Source: Kosakonia radicincitans DSM 16656
GTDB taxonomy: Bacteria > Pseudomonadota > Gammaproteobacteria > Enterobacterales > Enterobacteriaceae
DNA length: 64,000 nt
Direction of reading: 5' to 3'
NCBI RefSeq assembly: GCF_000280495.2
Contig: NZ_CP018016.1
Coordinates: 3,348,001 to 3,412,000 of the forward strand
The notes below the pieces were generated by a model, which saw only the letters and a list, made by a program, of their open reading frames with translations, ran no database searches and had not been told where the DNA came from. Positions 9,809 through 21,405 of this stretch are shown piece after piece (position 1 is the stretch's first letter; every line of letters starts with the position of its first letter). Made by a program: the position numbers and the translations under genes.

Positions 9809-9865
9809 CAGCTAGCGGTCGCTTTAAAACTCACACAGATTTACAAAAGGCGCTGCCTGATGTAT

Positions 9866-9901
9866 GAAAAACGACCATCACCGCCTTTTTTATGGCGGTG
9901 A
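9866..9901 (-). terminator. Terminator-like hairpin after the pabC-to-ycfH operon
   Basis: TCACCGCC (9878-9885), an 8-nt AT-only loop, and GGCGGTGA (9894-9901) form a perfect stem. On the minus strand a run of five T follows six bases later. It lies 50 nt past the ycfH stop codon and upstream of the ptsG promoter. Confidence 0.6.
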
Positions 9902-9951
9902 ACTTTACTCTGATCGTTTATTAATTACGAGTACTAAAATAAGCTGATATT

Positions 9952-10746
9952 TCAGACAGATTGCAATCTGGCGGGATCGATATGAAACAGGCTGGCAAAG
10001 TTTTGCGTGGTCTGCTGTGCGAGTTCCTCAATGGAAACCCCTTTCAGAACCGCCATATATTCTGCCACATCGCGTGTCATTGCAGGCTGGTTCTCTTTAC
10101 CGCGGTGCGGTACGGGCGCGAGATACGGAGAATCGGTCTCGACCAGCAACCGATCCAGAGGCACATAACGTGCTGCATCGCGTAGTTGTTCCGCATTACG
10201 GAAAGTCACAATGCCGGAGAAAGAGATATAAAATCCCATATCCAACAGCTTGCCTGCCGTTTCACGATCCTCAGTAAAGCAGTGTAGTACACCGCCGCAA
10301 TCCTGAACCTGCTCTTCCTGCAAAATCGCCAGTGTGTCGGCACGGGCATCGCGTGTATGCACGATAACCGGTTTATTCAGCTCGCGCCCAATGCGGATAT
10401 GGTTGCGGAATGAGATCTGCTGACGCGCTTTGGTTTCCGGTGTATAGAAATAGTCCAGACCGGTCTCACCCATTGCCACAACACCCTCTTCCGCTGCTAA
10501 CTGACGCAGCGTCGCCGCGTCATACTCTTCGTCCTGATTCAGCGGATGAACGCCGCAGGAGAACACCACATTACTGCGCTCTCCCACCAGCTCGCGCATG
10601 CTGCGATATCCGGGCAGCGTGGTGGCCACAGCCAGACAAAACTTCACATCGCGCGCGGCGGCTTTCGCCAGTACGTCATCAACATCTTTGTGCAAAGAGG
10701 CGTAATCCAGGCCATCAAGATGGCAGTGCGAGTCGACTAAAAACAT
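9952..10746 (-). CDS. ycfH: TatD-family metal-dependent hydrolase YcfH
   Basis: A 264-residue TIM-barrel metallohydrolase; TatD-family enzymes act as 3'-5' DNA exonucleases or deoxyribonucleases. The family motifs are present: VDSHCHLDGLDY (first metal-binding His pair, residues 4-15), GETGLDYFY (metal Glu, about 94), PVIVHTRDA (about 130), LHCFTE, and LLVETDSPYLAPVPHRGKEN (catalytic Asp, about 205). It is the last gene of the pabC-mltG-tmk-holB-ycfH operon, 10 nt after holB. No biological role is firmly assigned. Confidence 0.93.
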   Translation of the reverse strand: MFLVDSHCHLDGLDYASLHKDVDDVLAKAAARDVKFCLAVATTLPGYRSMRELVGERSNVVFSCGVHPLNQDEEYDAATLRQLAAEEGVVAMGETGLDYFYTPETKARQQISFRNHIRIGRELNKPVIVHTRDARADTLAILQEEQVQDCGGVLHCFTEDRETAGKLLDMGFYISFSGIVTFRNAEQLRDAARYVPLDRLLVETDSPYLAPVPHRGKENQPAMTRDVAEYMAVLKGVSIEELAQQTTQNFASLFHIDPARLQSV

Positions 10747-10756
10747 AATGTCTCTC

Positions 10757-11761
10757 TTAAAGGTGGGATACCGGAAGCGTAGCGCCTGGTTGCAGGTACC
10801 GTTCCAGTGTTAATAAAAGATCGGTGAGCAGCAGTTCGCGGTTCACTCCCACGACATTCAGCAACTGCTCACGGCAAGTAAATACAGCATGCAGCAGAGC
10901 ATGCAATGTCTCACCGCGTAACTGACGGGCAAGGTTGTGTACCAGGTCTGGCACATCAACGTTGGTCAGCAATGTCGCCCCCTGCTGTGCTTTCAGAGCA
11001 TCGAGGAACAGCGCACAGACCCATTGCAAGCGCTCCGCCACCCGATCGTGGTTAAGCGCCGTCAGCATGGCGAACCAGTCACCGCTATTTAGCGCGTTTT
11101 CAATCGCCAGGCAGAGTGCCTGACGCTGCGCCCAGTGCTCTTCCTGCAACAACGTTTCAGCCGCGCCAGGCGACCCGGCGCACAGACGCAGCGCGCTGAG
11201 GATAGCATCTTGTGACACCGTCACTTCCCGACTAAGCCATGCGCTGGCATAACTTTCCGCCGGTGGCGCAAGGTGATGCAAGCGGCAGCGGCTGCGCAGC
11301 GTAGCCAGTAACCGAGCGGGCTCGCGGCAGGCAAGAAAGAACCACGTCTGGGCTGGTGGCTCCTCCAGCGTTTTCAGTAATGCATTGGCGGCAGCATCGG
11401 TTAATAACGCGGCGTCCTGAATCCAGACCACCTTCGCCCCGCCAAGACGAGCATGCTCGTAGAGTTTTTCACTCACTTCACGCACCGCATCAATGCCCAA
11501 CGTGGTTTTGCCTTTTTCCGGCGCCAGTGCGTAGTAATCCGGGTGAGTTCCGGCCTGCATCAACTGACAGCCGCGACAGTGGCCGCAGCTTTTGTGTCCT
11601 TCCGGTGTTTGGCACAGCAGAAAACGGCTGAGCGCATAGATCAGCGCGTCTTCCCCCATACCTGGCAGCGAGTGAATAAGTAACGCGTGGTGCCCACGTC
11701 CGCTTTGATAACTGGCGACCAGTTGTTCAAAGTCCGGTCGCAGCCACGGATACCATTTCAT
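10757..11761 (-). CDS. holB: DNA polymerase III delta-prime subunit
   Basis: Delta-prime is part of the clamp loader that opens the beta sliding clamp. The 334-residue chain has the zinc-binding module [16 protein letters not shown] (about residues 50-65) and the SRC motif [10 protein letters not shown] (about 156). Its P-loop region ([14 protein letters not shown]) lacks the Walker A lysine, as expected of this non-ATPase subunit. I took the start at 11761, which makes a 4-nt ATGA overlap with tmk; an earlier in-frame start would add 7 residues inside tmk. The C-terminal third is more divergent from E. coli than the rest. Confidence 0.96.
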   Translation of the reverse strand: MKWYPWLRPDFEQLVASYQSGRGHHALLIHSLPGMGEDALIYALSRFLLCQTPEGHKSCGHCRGCQLMQAGTHPDYYALAPEKGKTTLGIDAVREVSEKLYEHARLGGAKVVWIQDAALLTDAAANALLKTLEEPPAQTWFFLACREPARLLATLRSRCRLHHLAPPAESYASAWLSREVTVSQDAILSALRLCAGSPGAAETLLQEEHWAQRQALCLAIENALNSGDWFAMLTALNHDRVAERLQWVCALFLDALKAQQGATLLTNVDVPDLVHNLARQLRGETLHALLHAVFTCREQLLNVVGVNRELLLTDLLLTLERYLQPGATLPVSHL

Positions 11762-12399
11762 GCGCCCTGCTCCTGCACCCATGCGGTAACTGTCTGACGG
11801 ATAGCGCGCACAACGTCATCCAGCGGTTGCGTGGCATCCACCGTGCGAATAGAAGCATCCTGCGCGGCCAGCTCAAGGTAACGTGCACGGGTGCGATTGA
11901 AGAAATCCAGCGACTCCTGCTCAATACGATCCAGCTCGCCGCGCGCGCGGGCGCGTTTCAGGCCCACTTCAGGGGTGACATCAAGGTACAGAGTTAAATC
12001 CGGGCGAAAATCGCCCAGCACGGCATCGCGCAACGTCGCCAGCATGCCTTGATCAATGCCACGACCGCCGCCCTGGTAGGCTTGAGTAGAAAGATCGTGC
12101 CGATCGCCAATGACCCAGCAACCGCGCGCCAACGCCGGTTTGATCACCGTTTCCACCAGTTGAACACGAGCGGCATAAAACATCAGGACTTCGGCTTTAT
12201 CAGAAATCACTTCGTCACCAACAGAGCGGATATCCAGCACCAGACTGCGCAGCTTCTCTGCCAGCAGCGTACCGCCCGGCTCGCGCGTAAATATCATCTC
12301 GCTGACGCCCAGTTCTTTCAGCGTTTCGACGACGACATCGCGTGCCGTCGTTTTACCGGCGCCTTCCAGCCCTTCAATAACGATGTATTTACTGCTCAT
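11758..12399 (-). CDS. tmk: Thymidylate kinase
   Basis: This kinase phosphorylates dTMP to dTDP. The 213 residues include the P-loop [12 protein letters not shown] (about 9-20), the DR-containing segment [12 protein letters not shown] (about 47), [19 protein letters not shown] (about 93), and the LID region with [11 protein letters not shown]. The Gly-X-Gly P-loop together with LID basic residues is the type II arrangement seen in E. coli. It overlaps mltG by 11 nt upstream and holB by 4 nt downstream, so translation is probably coupled. Confidence 0.97.
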   Translation of the reverse strand: MSSKYIVIEGLEGAGKTTARDVVVETLKELGVSEMIFTREPGGTLLAEKLRSLVLDIRSVGDEVISDKAEVLMFYAARVQLVETVIKPALARGCWVIGDRHDLSTQAYQGGGRGIDQGMLATLRDAVLGDFRPDLTLYLDVTPEVGLKRARARGELDRIEQESLDFFNRTRARYLELAAQDASIRTVDATQPLDDVVRAIRQTVTAWVQEQGA

Positions 12400-13411
12400 T
12401 TTTTTCCTTAAGCACTTTCAGATAGTCCTGCACTGACCGGTTATGGCTGGCGAGGTTGGTATTAAATGTGTGTCCACCCTTCCCGTCGGCCACAAAATAG
12501 AGGTATGGCGTCTTCGCCGGATGCGCTGCCGCTTTCAGCGAGGCTTCACCTGGCGTGGCAATCGGTCCTGGCGGCAAGCCGCTAATCACATAGGTGTTGT
12601 AATCCGTCGGAGCCTCCAGGTCGGCGCGCGACAGCTTACCATTATAACGCGCGCCCATCCCGTAGATCACCGTCGGATCGGTTTGCAGGCGCATTCCGAC
12701 GCGTAAGCGGTTAATAAAGACCGAGGCAACCTGATCGCGTTCGCTGGCCACAGCCGTCTCTTTTTCAATGATGGACGCCATGGTTACCAACTGGTTCTGA
12801 TCCTTGTACGGCAGGCCGTCCATGCGCCCTTCCCAGACCTGTTCAACGGCTCGCGCCATCTTTTGGTGCGCGCGCTTGAGTAGCGCAACATCCGTCGTAT
12901 TTGCGGTATACATCCAGGTATCCGGCCAGAACCAGCCTTCCGCCCAGTTTGCATGCTCCAACTTCAGCGCCTGCGCGACAGTGGCATAATCATCATCCTT
13001 CAGCGTGTGCTTCAGATATGGCGCATCACGTAGCTGCTTCAGATAATCACTCAGACGCATTCCCTCCACCAGACGCAGCGGAAATTGCGCCTCTTTGCCG
13101 CTGGCCAATAATTGCAGCATTTCACGCACGGTCATGCCCGCCGTAAAACGGTAGGTCCCCGCTTTGAAGTGCGACAAATCAGGCTCCAGGCGTAACAACC
13201 ACTGGAAAACACGCGGGCGATTGATGACTTTTTCCTGGTACAGCAATTCACCCAGCGCCACCCGGCCGGTTCCGGCTGGCAGGGTAAAAATGATTTCATC
13301 TTTGGTAAGGATCGTGGAATCCGCCAGTTGACGAACCTTCCAGACTCCGGCTCCTGCTGCAATCACTAATACCGTCAGCAGCAGGAGAACAACGCGTAAC
13401 ATTTTCCTCAT
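12389..13411 (-). CDS. mltG: Endolytic murein transglycosylase MltG
   Basis: MltG cleaves nascent glycan strands and so sets their length (formerly YceG). The 340-residue protein has an N-terminal membrane anchor ([21 protein letters not shown], about 4-24). A LysM-like region and the YceG catalytic domain follow, with the conserved [28 protein letters not shown] (catalytic Glu in IIEKE, about residue 218) and [12 protein letters not shown]. It overlaps pabC by 4 nt and tmk by 11 nt. Confidence 0.96.
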   Translation of the reverse strand: MRKMLRVVLLLLTVLVIAAGAGVWKVRQLADSTILTKDEIIFTLPAGTGRVALGELLYQEKVINRPRVFQWLLRLEPDLSHFKAGTYRFTAGMTVREMLQLLASGKEAQFPLRLVEGMRLSDYLKQLRDAPYLKHTLKDDDYATVAQALKLEHANWAEGWFWPDTWMYTANTTDVALLKRAHQKMARAVEQVWEGRMDGLPYKDQNQLVTMASIIEKETAVASERDQVASVFINRLRVGMRLQTDPTVIYGMGARYNGKLSRADLEAPTDYNTYVISGLPPGPIATPGEASLKAAAHPAKTPYLYFVADGKGGHTFNTNLASHNRSVQDYLKVLKEKNEQ

Positions 13412-14223
13412 GACTGATTTATCTGCTCACACAGTGGGGCTAAAAATTGGTACAAATCACGCGCTGACCAACGCAGTTCTCCCCATTGGCGAACGGGGAC
13501 GACCGGCATCAACGCGTTACAAATAACCACTTCCTCGGCCTGCGCCAGCGCTTGCTGGCGGGCATTCACTTCGACAACACGAAAACCGGAAGATGCTAGA
13601 TGTCGCATACAATATTGTCGCATGATGCCATCCACTCCGGCATAGTCGAGGCGTGGCGTGAAAACCTCCTGCCCTTGCCGCCAGAAAATATTAGCCGCGC
13701 AACATTCGGTGATCCAGCCGTCGCTGTCCAGCACCAGCGCTTCATCAGCATCGGTCTGCTCCAGTCCGGCGCGGATTAACACCTGTTCCAGACGGTTAAG
13801 ATGTTTGATTCCCGCGAGCATCGGATTACGCCCGAGGCATACATCGCTCAACGTCAACGTAACGCCTTCCCGCTGCCATCGCGCGTAGTGTGCGGGCCGG
13901 GCTGAAACAGAAAGAATACGCGTCGGTGAATCGCAGTTCGCTGCACTGTAGCCACGACCTCCGCCACCACGGCTGAGGATCACTTTAACCACACCGTCAG
14001 CTTTTCCTTGTGCCAGCGATGCCATCTCCTGCACCAGTAGATCCCAGTCATGAAAAGGAATAAATAGCCGTTCACATGCCAGACGCAAGCGCTGTATATG
14101 CGCAGGCGCAAACTGGATTTGCCCGGCAAGGATACGCGCGGTAGTAAAGCAGCCGTCACCAAACTGTATGGCCCGGTCACTGGCTGCAAGCTGTCGTTGC
14201 TCTGTGCCATTAATCAAGAACAT
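13408..14223 (-). CDS. pabC: Aminodeoxychorismate lyase
   Basis: A PLP-dependent fold-type IV enzyme that converts 4-amino-4-deoxychorismate to p-aminobenzoate and pyruvate for folate. The 271-residue chain contains the PLP lysine in [20 protein letters not shown] (about residue 140), and [23 protein letters not shown], the class IV signature. Length matches E. coli PabC (269). It is the first gene of a separate operon, following the terminator after fabF, and its stop overlaps the mltG start. Confidence 0.96.
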   Translation of the reverse strand: MFLINGTEQRQLAASDRAIQFGDGCFTTARILAGQIQFAPAHIQRLRLACERLFIPFHDWDLLVQEMASLAQGKADGVVKVILSRGGGGRGYSAANCDSPTRILSVSARPAHYARWQREGVTLTLSDVCLGRNPMLAGIKHLNRLEQVLIRAGLEQTDADEALVLDSDGWITECCAANIFWRQGQEVFTPRLDYAGVDGIMRQYCMRHLASSGFRVVEVNARQQALAQAEEVVICNALMPVVPVRQWGELRWSARDLYQFLAPLCEQINQS

Positions 14224-14296
14224 AGAGGCTCCTTAAGCGTGTGGCCGGACAGTTTGGCAGGATGGAAAGCAGAGAACAAGGGGAGAAAGCTGAATA

Positions 14297-14321
14297 GAAA
14301 AGGCCCGACAAGCGGGCCTTT
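14297..14321 (-). terminator. Rho-independent terminator after fabF
   Basis: AAAGGCCCG (14299-14307) pairs with CGGGCCTTT (14313-14321) around ACAAG. On the minus strand the stem continues into TTTTCT. It lies 17 nt past the fabF stop and separates the fatty-acid cluster from pabC. Confidence 0.88.
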
Positions 14322-14337
14322 AAAACAGCGAAGGCGA

Positions 14338-15624
<1,287 letters not shown>

Positions 15625-15627
15625 CTA

Positions 15628-15657
15628 GATAAAACTCAGGCGGTCGAGTGACCGCCT
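15628..15657 (-). terminator. Attenuator-like hairpin between acpP and fabF
   Basis: AGGCGGTC (15638-15645), a 4-nt loop, and GACCGCCT (15650-15657) form a perfect 8-bp stem. On the minus strand GAGTTTTATC follows. It sits 13 nt beyond the acpP stop. A partial terminator here would let acpP, needed in large excess, be made more than fabF. Confidence 0.75.
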
Positions 15658-15669
15658 GGAGATGTTCAC

Positions 15670-15906
15670 TTACGCCTGGTGACCGTTGATGTAATCAATG
15701 GCAGCCTGAACGGTGGTGATTTTCTCAGCTTCTTCGTCCGGAATCTCAGTATCAAACTCTTCTTCCAGAGCCATTACCAGCTCAACGGTGTCAAGAGAAT
15801 CAGCGCCCAGGTCCTCAACGAAGGAAGCATTGTTGGTAACTTCTTCCTGCTTAACGCCCAGCTGTTCGCCGATAATTTTCTTAACGCGTTCTTCGATAGT
15901 GCTCAT
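15670..15906 (-). CDS. acpP: Acyl carrier protein
   Basis: AcpP carries growing acyl chains on a 4'-phosphopantetheine arm. The 78-residue, strongly acidic protein carries the modification site [12 protein letters not shown] (Ser at position 37 counting the initiator Met). To my recollection it is identical to E. coli AcpP. It lies 154 nt downstream of fabG, a gap long enough for its own promoter, and ahead of fabF. Confidence 0.99.
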
Positions 15907-16060
15907 ACTCTTAAATTTCCTATCAAAACTCGCTTTCGCGATGGTTTTCGTAGTGTATAAAATGTTGAAAAATTTGCAACTAAATCCCGGCAGTTCTTAC
16001 CACGATTTTACGCTATTTTGAGGCCTTTCGCCCTCATAACGCAAATGATTTTAATCGTGG

Positions 16061-16795
16061 TTAGACCATATACATTCCACCGTTGACGTGCAGAGTCTCA
16101 CCAGTGATGTAACCCGCCTCGTCAGAGGCTAAAAATGCAACCGCATTGGCGATTTCCTGAGCACCGCCAAGGCGACCCGCAGGAACTTGCGCCAGGATAC
16201 CCGCACGCTGATCGTCAGAGAGCGCACGCGTCATGTCCGTTTCAATAAAGCCCGGAGCAACAACGTTTACCGTAATACCGCGGGACGCAACTTCACGCGC
16301 CAGCGATTTACTGAAACCGATAAGACCCGCTTTCGCCGCAGCGTAGTTGGCCTGACCAGCATTTCCCATGGTACCAACCACAGAACCGATAGTGATAATA
16401 CGCCCATGACGCTTTTTCATCATAGCCCGCATTACCGCTTTTGACAGACGGAAAACAGATGAAAGGTTAGTGTCGAGAATATCGTTCCACTCATCATCTT
16501 TCATGCGCATCAGCAAGTTATCACGAGTGATCCCGGCATTATTAACCAGAATATCAACCTCGCCAAACTCAGCGCGAATGTTCTCCAGAACCGATTCAAT
16601 AGATGCGGCATCGGTCACGTTCAGCAGCAGACCTTTACCCTTCGCACCTAAATAATCACTGATAGCCTGCGCGCCATTTTCGCTCGTCGCGGTACCAATA
16701 ACCTTTGCGCCGCGAGCGGCTAACGTCTCAGCAATGGCACGACCAATTCCGCGGCTTGCACCGGTAACCAGCGCGACTTTTCCTTCAAAACTCAT
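16061..16795 (-). CDS. fabG: 3-oxoacyl-ACP reductase
   Basis: An NADPH-dependent short-chain dehydrogenase that performs the first reduction of each elongation cycle. It has 244 residues, like E. coli FabG. The cofactor motif TGASRGIG lies at about 12-19, NNAG at about 86, and the catalytic Ser-Tyr-Lys set in IITIGSVVGTMG (Ser138) and QANYAAAKAGLIGF (Tyr151, Lys155). fabD ends 12 nt upstream. Confidence 0.98.
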   Translation of the reverse strand: MSFEGKVALVTGASRGIGRAIAETLAARGAKVIGTATSENGAQAISDYLGAKGKGLLLNVTDAASIESVLENIRAEFGEVDILVNNAGITRDNLLMRMKDDEWNDILDTNLSSVFRLSKAVMRAMMKKRHGRIITIGSVVGTMGNAGQANYAAAKAGLIGFSKSLAREVASRGITVNVVAPGFIETDMTRALSDDQRAGILAQVPAGRLGGAQEIANAVAFLASDEAGYITGETLHVNGGMYMV

Positions 16796-16807
16796 GGTGT
16801 TCCTCTT

Positions 16808-17737
16808 TTATTGCGCGAGTGCTTCTGACATCGCAGCCGGCTCATTGATAGCCGATGCCGTCAGTGTGTCAACAATACGTTTTGCCAGGCCGGTGAGAAC
16901 CTTACCCGGGCCAACCTCATACAGGTGCTCAACGCCCTGCGACGCCATAAACTCAACGCTTTTCGTCCACTGCACCGGGCTGTACAACTGGCGCACCAGT
17001 GCACTGCGGATGGCTTCCGGCGACGTTTCGCACTTCACATCCACATTGTTAATAACCGGGATCTGCGGCGCATTAAATGGAATAGCGTTCAGTTCAACAG
17101 CCAGTTTTTCGGCAGCCGGTTTCATCAGCGCGCAGTGAGACGGCACGCTTACAGGCAGCGGCAATGCACGTTTAGCACCAGCGGCTTTACAGGCTGCGCC
17201 GGCACGTTCAACGGCCTCTTTATGGCCTGCGATAACTACCTGCCCCGGGGAATTATAGTTCACCGGAGAAACAATCTGGCCTTCAGCCGCAGTTTCACAT
17301 GCTTTTGCAATAGACTCATCATCAAGACCGATGATAGCTGACATCGCGCCGGTACCTTCCGGTACGGCTTCCTGCATGAATTTGCCGCGCAGCTCAACCA
17401 GACGTACAGCATCGGCAAAAGCAATAACACCGGCGCATACCAGCGCGGAATATTCGCCCAGGCTATGCCCTGCCATCAGTACCGGCGTTTTGCCACCCTG
17501 CTGCTGCCACACGCGCCACAGCGCGACAGATGCACTCAGGAGTACAGGCTGAGTCTGCCATGTTTTATTAAGCTCTTCTGCCGGGCCTTGCTGCACCAGT
17601 GCCCAGAGATCATAACCCAGAGCCGCAGAGGCTTCGGCAAACGTTTCTTCAATGACCGGGTAAGCTGCCGCCATATCCGCCAACATACCGACGGTCTGGG
17701 AACCCTGCCCCGGAAAAACAAAAGCAAATTGCGTCAT
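16808..17737 (-). CDS. fabD: Malonyl-CoA-ACP transacylase
   Basis: FabD transfers malonyl from CoA to ACP. The 309-residue chain has the oxyanion motif FPGQGSQ (about 8-14), the nucleophile Ser92 in AGHSLGEYSALV, and the catalytic His201 in PVSVPSHCALM. It is in the fabH-fabD-fabG run with 17- and 12-nt spacers. Confidence 0.98.
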   Translation of the reverse strand: MTQFAFVFPGQGSQTVGMLADMAAAYPVIEETFAEASAALGYDLWALVQQGPAEELNKTWQTQPVLLSASVALWRVWQQQGGKTPVLMAGHSLGEYSALVCAGVIAFADAVRLVELRGKFMQEAVPEGTGAMSAIIGLDDESIAKACETAAEGQIVSPVNYNSPGQVVIAGHKEAVERAGAACKAAGAKRALPLPVSVPSHCALMKPAAEKLAVELNAIPFNAPQIPVINNVDVKCETSPEAIRSALVRQLYSPVQWTKSVEFMASQGVEHLYEVGPGKVLTGLAKRIVDTLTASAINEPAAMSEALAQ

Positions 17738-17754
17738 CTTCTTATCCTTAATAC

Positions 17755-18708
17755 TTAGAAACGAACCAGCGCGGAACCCCAGGTAAACCCGCCGCCGAAC
17801 GCTTCAAGCAGAATTAGCTGGCCAGGTTTGATACGCCCATCGCGTACCGCCTCATCCAGTGCGCTGGGAACAGAAGCCGCAGAGGTGTTGCCATGACGAT
17901 CCAGCGTAACCACAACGTTATCCATCGCCATGCCAAGCTTTTTCGCTGTGGCGCTGATAATACGCAGGTTAGCCTGGTGCGGCACCAGCCAATCCAGCGA
18001 GCTTCGCTCAAGGTTATTAGCGGCTAATGTTTCATCAACAATTCGCGCCAGTTCCGTCACCGCGACTTTAAACACTTCGTTGCCCGCCATCGTTAAATAG
18101 GTCGGGCTTTCCGGATTCACGCGGTCGAGGTTCGGCAGCGTCAGCAGCTCACCGTAGCTACCGTCAGCATGCATGTGGGTTGAGATAATGCCCGGCTCTT
18201 CCGAAGCACTCAATACCACCGCACCTGCACCATCGCCGAACAGAATAATGGTACCGCGATCATTTGGATCTAATGTGCGCGCCAGCACATCAGATCCAAT
18301 CACCAGCGCATGTTTTACCGCGCCGGATTTTACATATTGATCGGCGATGCTCAACGCGTAGGTAAACCCTGCACATGCTGCGGCAACGTCGAAGGCAGGA
18401 CAACCTTTGATTTCCAGCATATTCTGGATCTGGCACGCCGCGCTCGGAAAAGCGTGCGTTGCAGAGGTTGTCGCCACAATAATCAGGCCAATTTGATCGT
18501 TATCGATGCCGGCCATTTCCAGCGCGCGTTTAGCGGCTTCATAGCCCATGGTTGAGACAGTTTCGTTTGCCGAAGCAATACGACGCTCACGGATCCCTGT
18601 ACGGCTGACAATCCACTCGTCAGAGGTTTCCACCATTGTTTCCAAATCGGCGTTTGTTCGAACCTGCTCAGGCAGATAACTGCCGGTACCAATAATCTTC
18701 GTATACAT
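17755..18708 (-). CDS. fabH: Beta-ketoacyl-ACP synthase III
   Basis: FabH starts chains by condensing acetyl-CoA with malonyl-ACP. The 317 residues hold the Cys112 nucleophile in [12 protein letters not shown], His244 in [11 protein letters not shown] and Asn274 in [11 protein letters not shown]. The start ATG is only 6 nt past the plsX stop, tighter than I recall for E. coli. Confidence 0.98.
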   Translation of the reverse strand: MYTKIIGTGSYLPEQVRTNADLETMVETSDEWIVSRTGIRERRIASANETVSTMGYEAAKRALEMAGIDNDQIGLIIVATTSATHAFPSAACQIQNMLEIKGCPAFDVAAACAGFTYALSIADQYVKSGAVKHALVIGSDVLARTLDPNDRGTIILFGDGAGAVVLSASEEPGIISTHMHADGSYGELLTLPNLDRVNPESPTYLTMAGNEVFKVAVTELARIVDETLAANNLERSSLDWLVPHQANLRIISATAKKLGMAMDNVVVTLDRHGNTSAASVPSALDEAVRDGRIKPGQLILLEAFGGGFTWGSALVRF

Positions 18709-18714
18709 GTACGC

Positions 18715-19803
18715 TCAGTCACTCTTGGGTAATATACACACATTCCGGTTATCGTCGCCCTGGGCGGATGATGCCGAAAGCGCATACACAGATTCCAGGC
18801 GAGCGGCGATTCGCTGTGGAACCTGCCGCTGCACCGCCTGCACTGCCTGTTCAATCGCGACGGTAAAGGCTCGCTGATTCGCTGCTCCGTGACTTTTAAT
18901 CACAGTGCCGCGCAATCCTAACAGACAGGCGCCATTATACTGGTCGGGGTTGAGGTGACTGAATCGCCTGCTCAGGCTTTTTTGTAACCAACGTTTTAAT
19001 AAAACCAGCCACCACGACCTTTTTTGCCCTTCGCTCTGTGATTTCAGCAGCGAAAGAAACATCCTGACAACCCCCTCCATGGTTTTTAATGTGACGTTTC
19101 CCGTAAAACCATCACAAACTAACACATCCGTTTTTCCAGTCAGAAGTTCATTCGCCTCCAGATAACCAATGTAGTTCATTGAGGGAACCGATCGTAACAG
19201 AGCCGCTGCATCACGGATATTGTCATGACCTTTGGTTTCTTCTTCACCAATGTTCAGCAGCGCCACGCGAGGGTTAGCGATACCCAGGATCTCCTCGGCC
19301 ATCACCGCCCCCATTACCGCAAACTGCGCCAGCATTCTACTGTCACAATCCACATTCGCGCCGAGATCCAGCACGACAGTTTTGCCCTTCTGCTGATGTG
19401 GCAGAACGGTCACCAGCGCCGGACGCTCAATCCCCTCAATCGGTTTGAGCAACATTTTCGCCAGCCCCATCAGCGCGCCGGTATTGCCTGCGCTGACGCA
19501 AGCCTGGGCACGACCTTCTTTCACTAATTCCAGCGCCATACGCATCGAGCTACCGCGACTGGTGCGGATCGCTTGCGCGGGCCGGGCATCACTGGCAATA
19601 ACTGACTGTGCAGGAATGATAAGCAAGCGTGAGCGTTGCTCGAAATCAGCTTTGGCAAGTAATGGCGTGATAGCGTCGGGATCGCCGACTAAAAGAAGGT
19701 TGAGCTGTGAATTAGAGTTCAGTGCCTGCAAAGCTGCAGGCACTGTCACGGACGGGCCAAAATCGCCCCCCATGACATCTAACGCCAGGGTTAGACGTGT
19801 CAA
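18715..19803 (-). CDS. plsX: Phosphate acyltransferase PlsX
   Basis: PlsX makes acyl-phosphate from acyl-ACP and links fatty-acid to phospholipid synthesis. The core matches E. coli PlsX closely: [20 protein letters not shown] at the N terminus, [29 protein letters not shown] and [20 protein letters not shown]. The start is a TTG (19801-19803); the family sequence begins exactly here (MTRLTLALD). The last ~22 residues after ARLESVY ([13 protein letters not shown] to the end) do not resemble the E. coli tail as I remember it, giving 362 residues instead of about 356. The terminal region is probably dispensable. Confidence 0.95.
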   Translation of the reverse strand: MTRLTLALDVMGGDFGPSVTVPAALQALNSNSQLNLLLVGDPDAITPLLAKADFEQRSRLLIIPAQSVIASDARPAQAIRTSRGSSMRMALELVKEGRAQACVSAGNTGALMGLAKMLLKPIEGIERPALVTVLPHQQKGKTVVLDLGANVDCDSRMLAQFAVMGAVMAEEILGIANPRVALLNIGEEETKGHDNIRDAAALLRSVPSMNYIGYLEANELLTGKTDVLVCDGFTGNVTLKTMEGVVRMFLSLLKSQSEGQKRSWWLVLLKRWLQKSLSRRFSHLNPDQYNGACLLGLRGTVIKSHGAANQRAFTVAIEQAVQAVQRQVPQRIAARLESVYALSASSAQGDDNRNVCILPKSD

Positions 19804-19823
19804 GGTATCGTCGCAGCCTGGTT

Positions 19824-19852
19824 CGGTCTATCCCCGCTTTCGCGGGGAAATC
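19824..19852 (-). repeat. Lone 29-nt sequence resembling a type I-E CRISPR repeat
   Basis: Read on the minus strand, it begins GATTTCCCCGCGAAAGCGGGG and ends ATAGACCG. By my alignment it agrees with the E. coli type I-E CRISPR repeat (recalled from memory) at 25 of 29 positions and has the same length and stem (TCCCCGC/GCGGGGA, 19831-19848). It is a single copy, 20 nt upstream of the plsX TTG, with no second repeat, spacer or cas gene in the window. It may simply be a conserved intergenic hairpin with a GAAA tetraloop. Confidence 0.6.
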
Positions 19853-19854
19853 CT

Positions 19855-20068
<214 letters not shown>

Positions 20069-20072
20069 TCAA

Positions 20073-20606
<534 letters not shown>

Positions 20607-20632
20607 TTAACTTTGTAACGTCATATAGTCAA

Positions 20633-20659
20633 AGAAAAAGGCAGCCTACGGTTGCCTTT
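20633..20659. repeat. Hairpin in the yceD-yceF divergent promoter region
   Basis: AAAAGGCAGCC, a TAC loop and GGTTGCCTTTT form an 11-bp stem with one G-T wobble, in the 141-nt gap between two divergent genes. It resembles a terminator on the plus strand (stem ending in TTTT), but no plus-strand gene ends here. Its role is unknown; termination of antisense or leader transcription is one possibility. Confidence 0.45.
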
Positions 20660-20735
20660 TGCCAATAATTCGCACACATTGCGGCCTACAGTTTAAAATG
20701 CCTCTCATTGTTAAGCCATATTTGGTGAAAAAAAT

Positions 20736-21320
20736 ATGTCGCAAATTATTCTCGCATCGACCTCCCCATACCGCCGTGCGCTTCTGGAAAAGCTTGGCTT
20801 AGCGTTTGAATGCGCCGCGCCGCAGGCTGATGAGACCCCGTATGCAGGCGAAGCACCGCGTCATCTGGTGCTGCGTCTGGCGCAGGAAAAAGCGCAATCG
20901 CTGGCGGAAAAATATCCTCAGCATCTGATTATTGGTTCCGATCAGGTGTGCGTATTGGACGGTGAAATAACCGGCAAGCCGCATACGGAAGAAAATGCCC
21001 GCCAGCAATTGATGAAAGCCCGCGGAAATATTGTCACATTTTATACTGGCCTGGCGCTATATAACTCGGCCACCGGTCATTTGCAGACTGAATGTGAGCC
21101 TTTCGACGTCCATTTCCGTCATTTAAGCGAGCAGGAAATCGAAGACTATATCCGTAAAGAGCATCCGCTGAACTGCGCAGGTAGTTTCAAAAGCGAAGGG
21201 TTAGGCATTGCGCTGTTTGAGCGTCTTGAAGGCCGGGATCCCAACACGCTGGTCGGTTTGCCGCTGATCGCGCTGTGCCAGATGCTACGTCGTGAACAGT
21301 GTAACCCCTTGTTAAACTAA
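20736..21320 (+). CDS. yceF: Maf-family m7GTP pyrophosphatase YceF
   Basis: A house-cleaning nucleotide pyrophosphatase. E. coli YceF hydrolyses m7GTP and related modified nucleotides. The 194-residue chain has the Maf signature [16 protein letters not shown] (residues 5-20), the phosphate and base contacts in [18 protein letters not shown] (catalytic Asp about 69), and [20 protein letters not shown]. It is transcribed divergently from yceD and followed by an accessory hydrolase gene. Confidence 0.95.
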   Translation: MSQIILASTSPYRRALLEKLGLAFECAAPQADETPYAGEAPRHLVLRLAQEKAQSLAEKYPQHLIIGSDQVCVLDGEITGKPHTEENARQQLMKARGNIVTFYTGLALYNSATGHLQTECEPFDVHFRHLSEQEIEDYIRKEHPLNCAGSFKSEGLGIALFERLEGRDPNTLVGLPLIALCQMLRREQCNPLLN

Positions 21321-21405
21321 TGCTTTAGCGATCACAGTTTCTTTTTTGAGCAAAAGCTACATTCACCTCCATTATTAAAACACCGTTTTAATTTAAGGAG
21401 AGGTG

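Noticed and set aside
19824..19852. A CRISPR array at the repeat-like element
   Set aside because: Only one copy is present; there is no second repeat at 61-nt spacing, no spacer and no cas gene. It is listed only as a repeat-like element.
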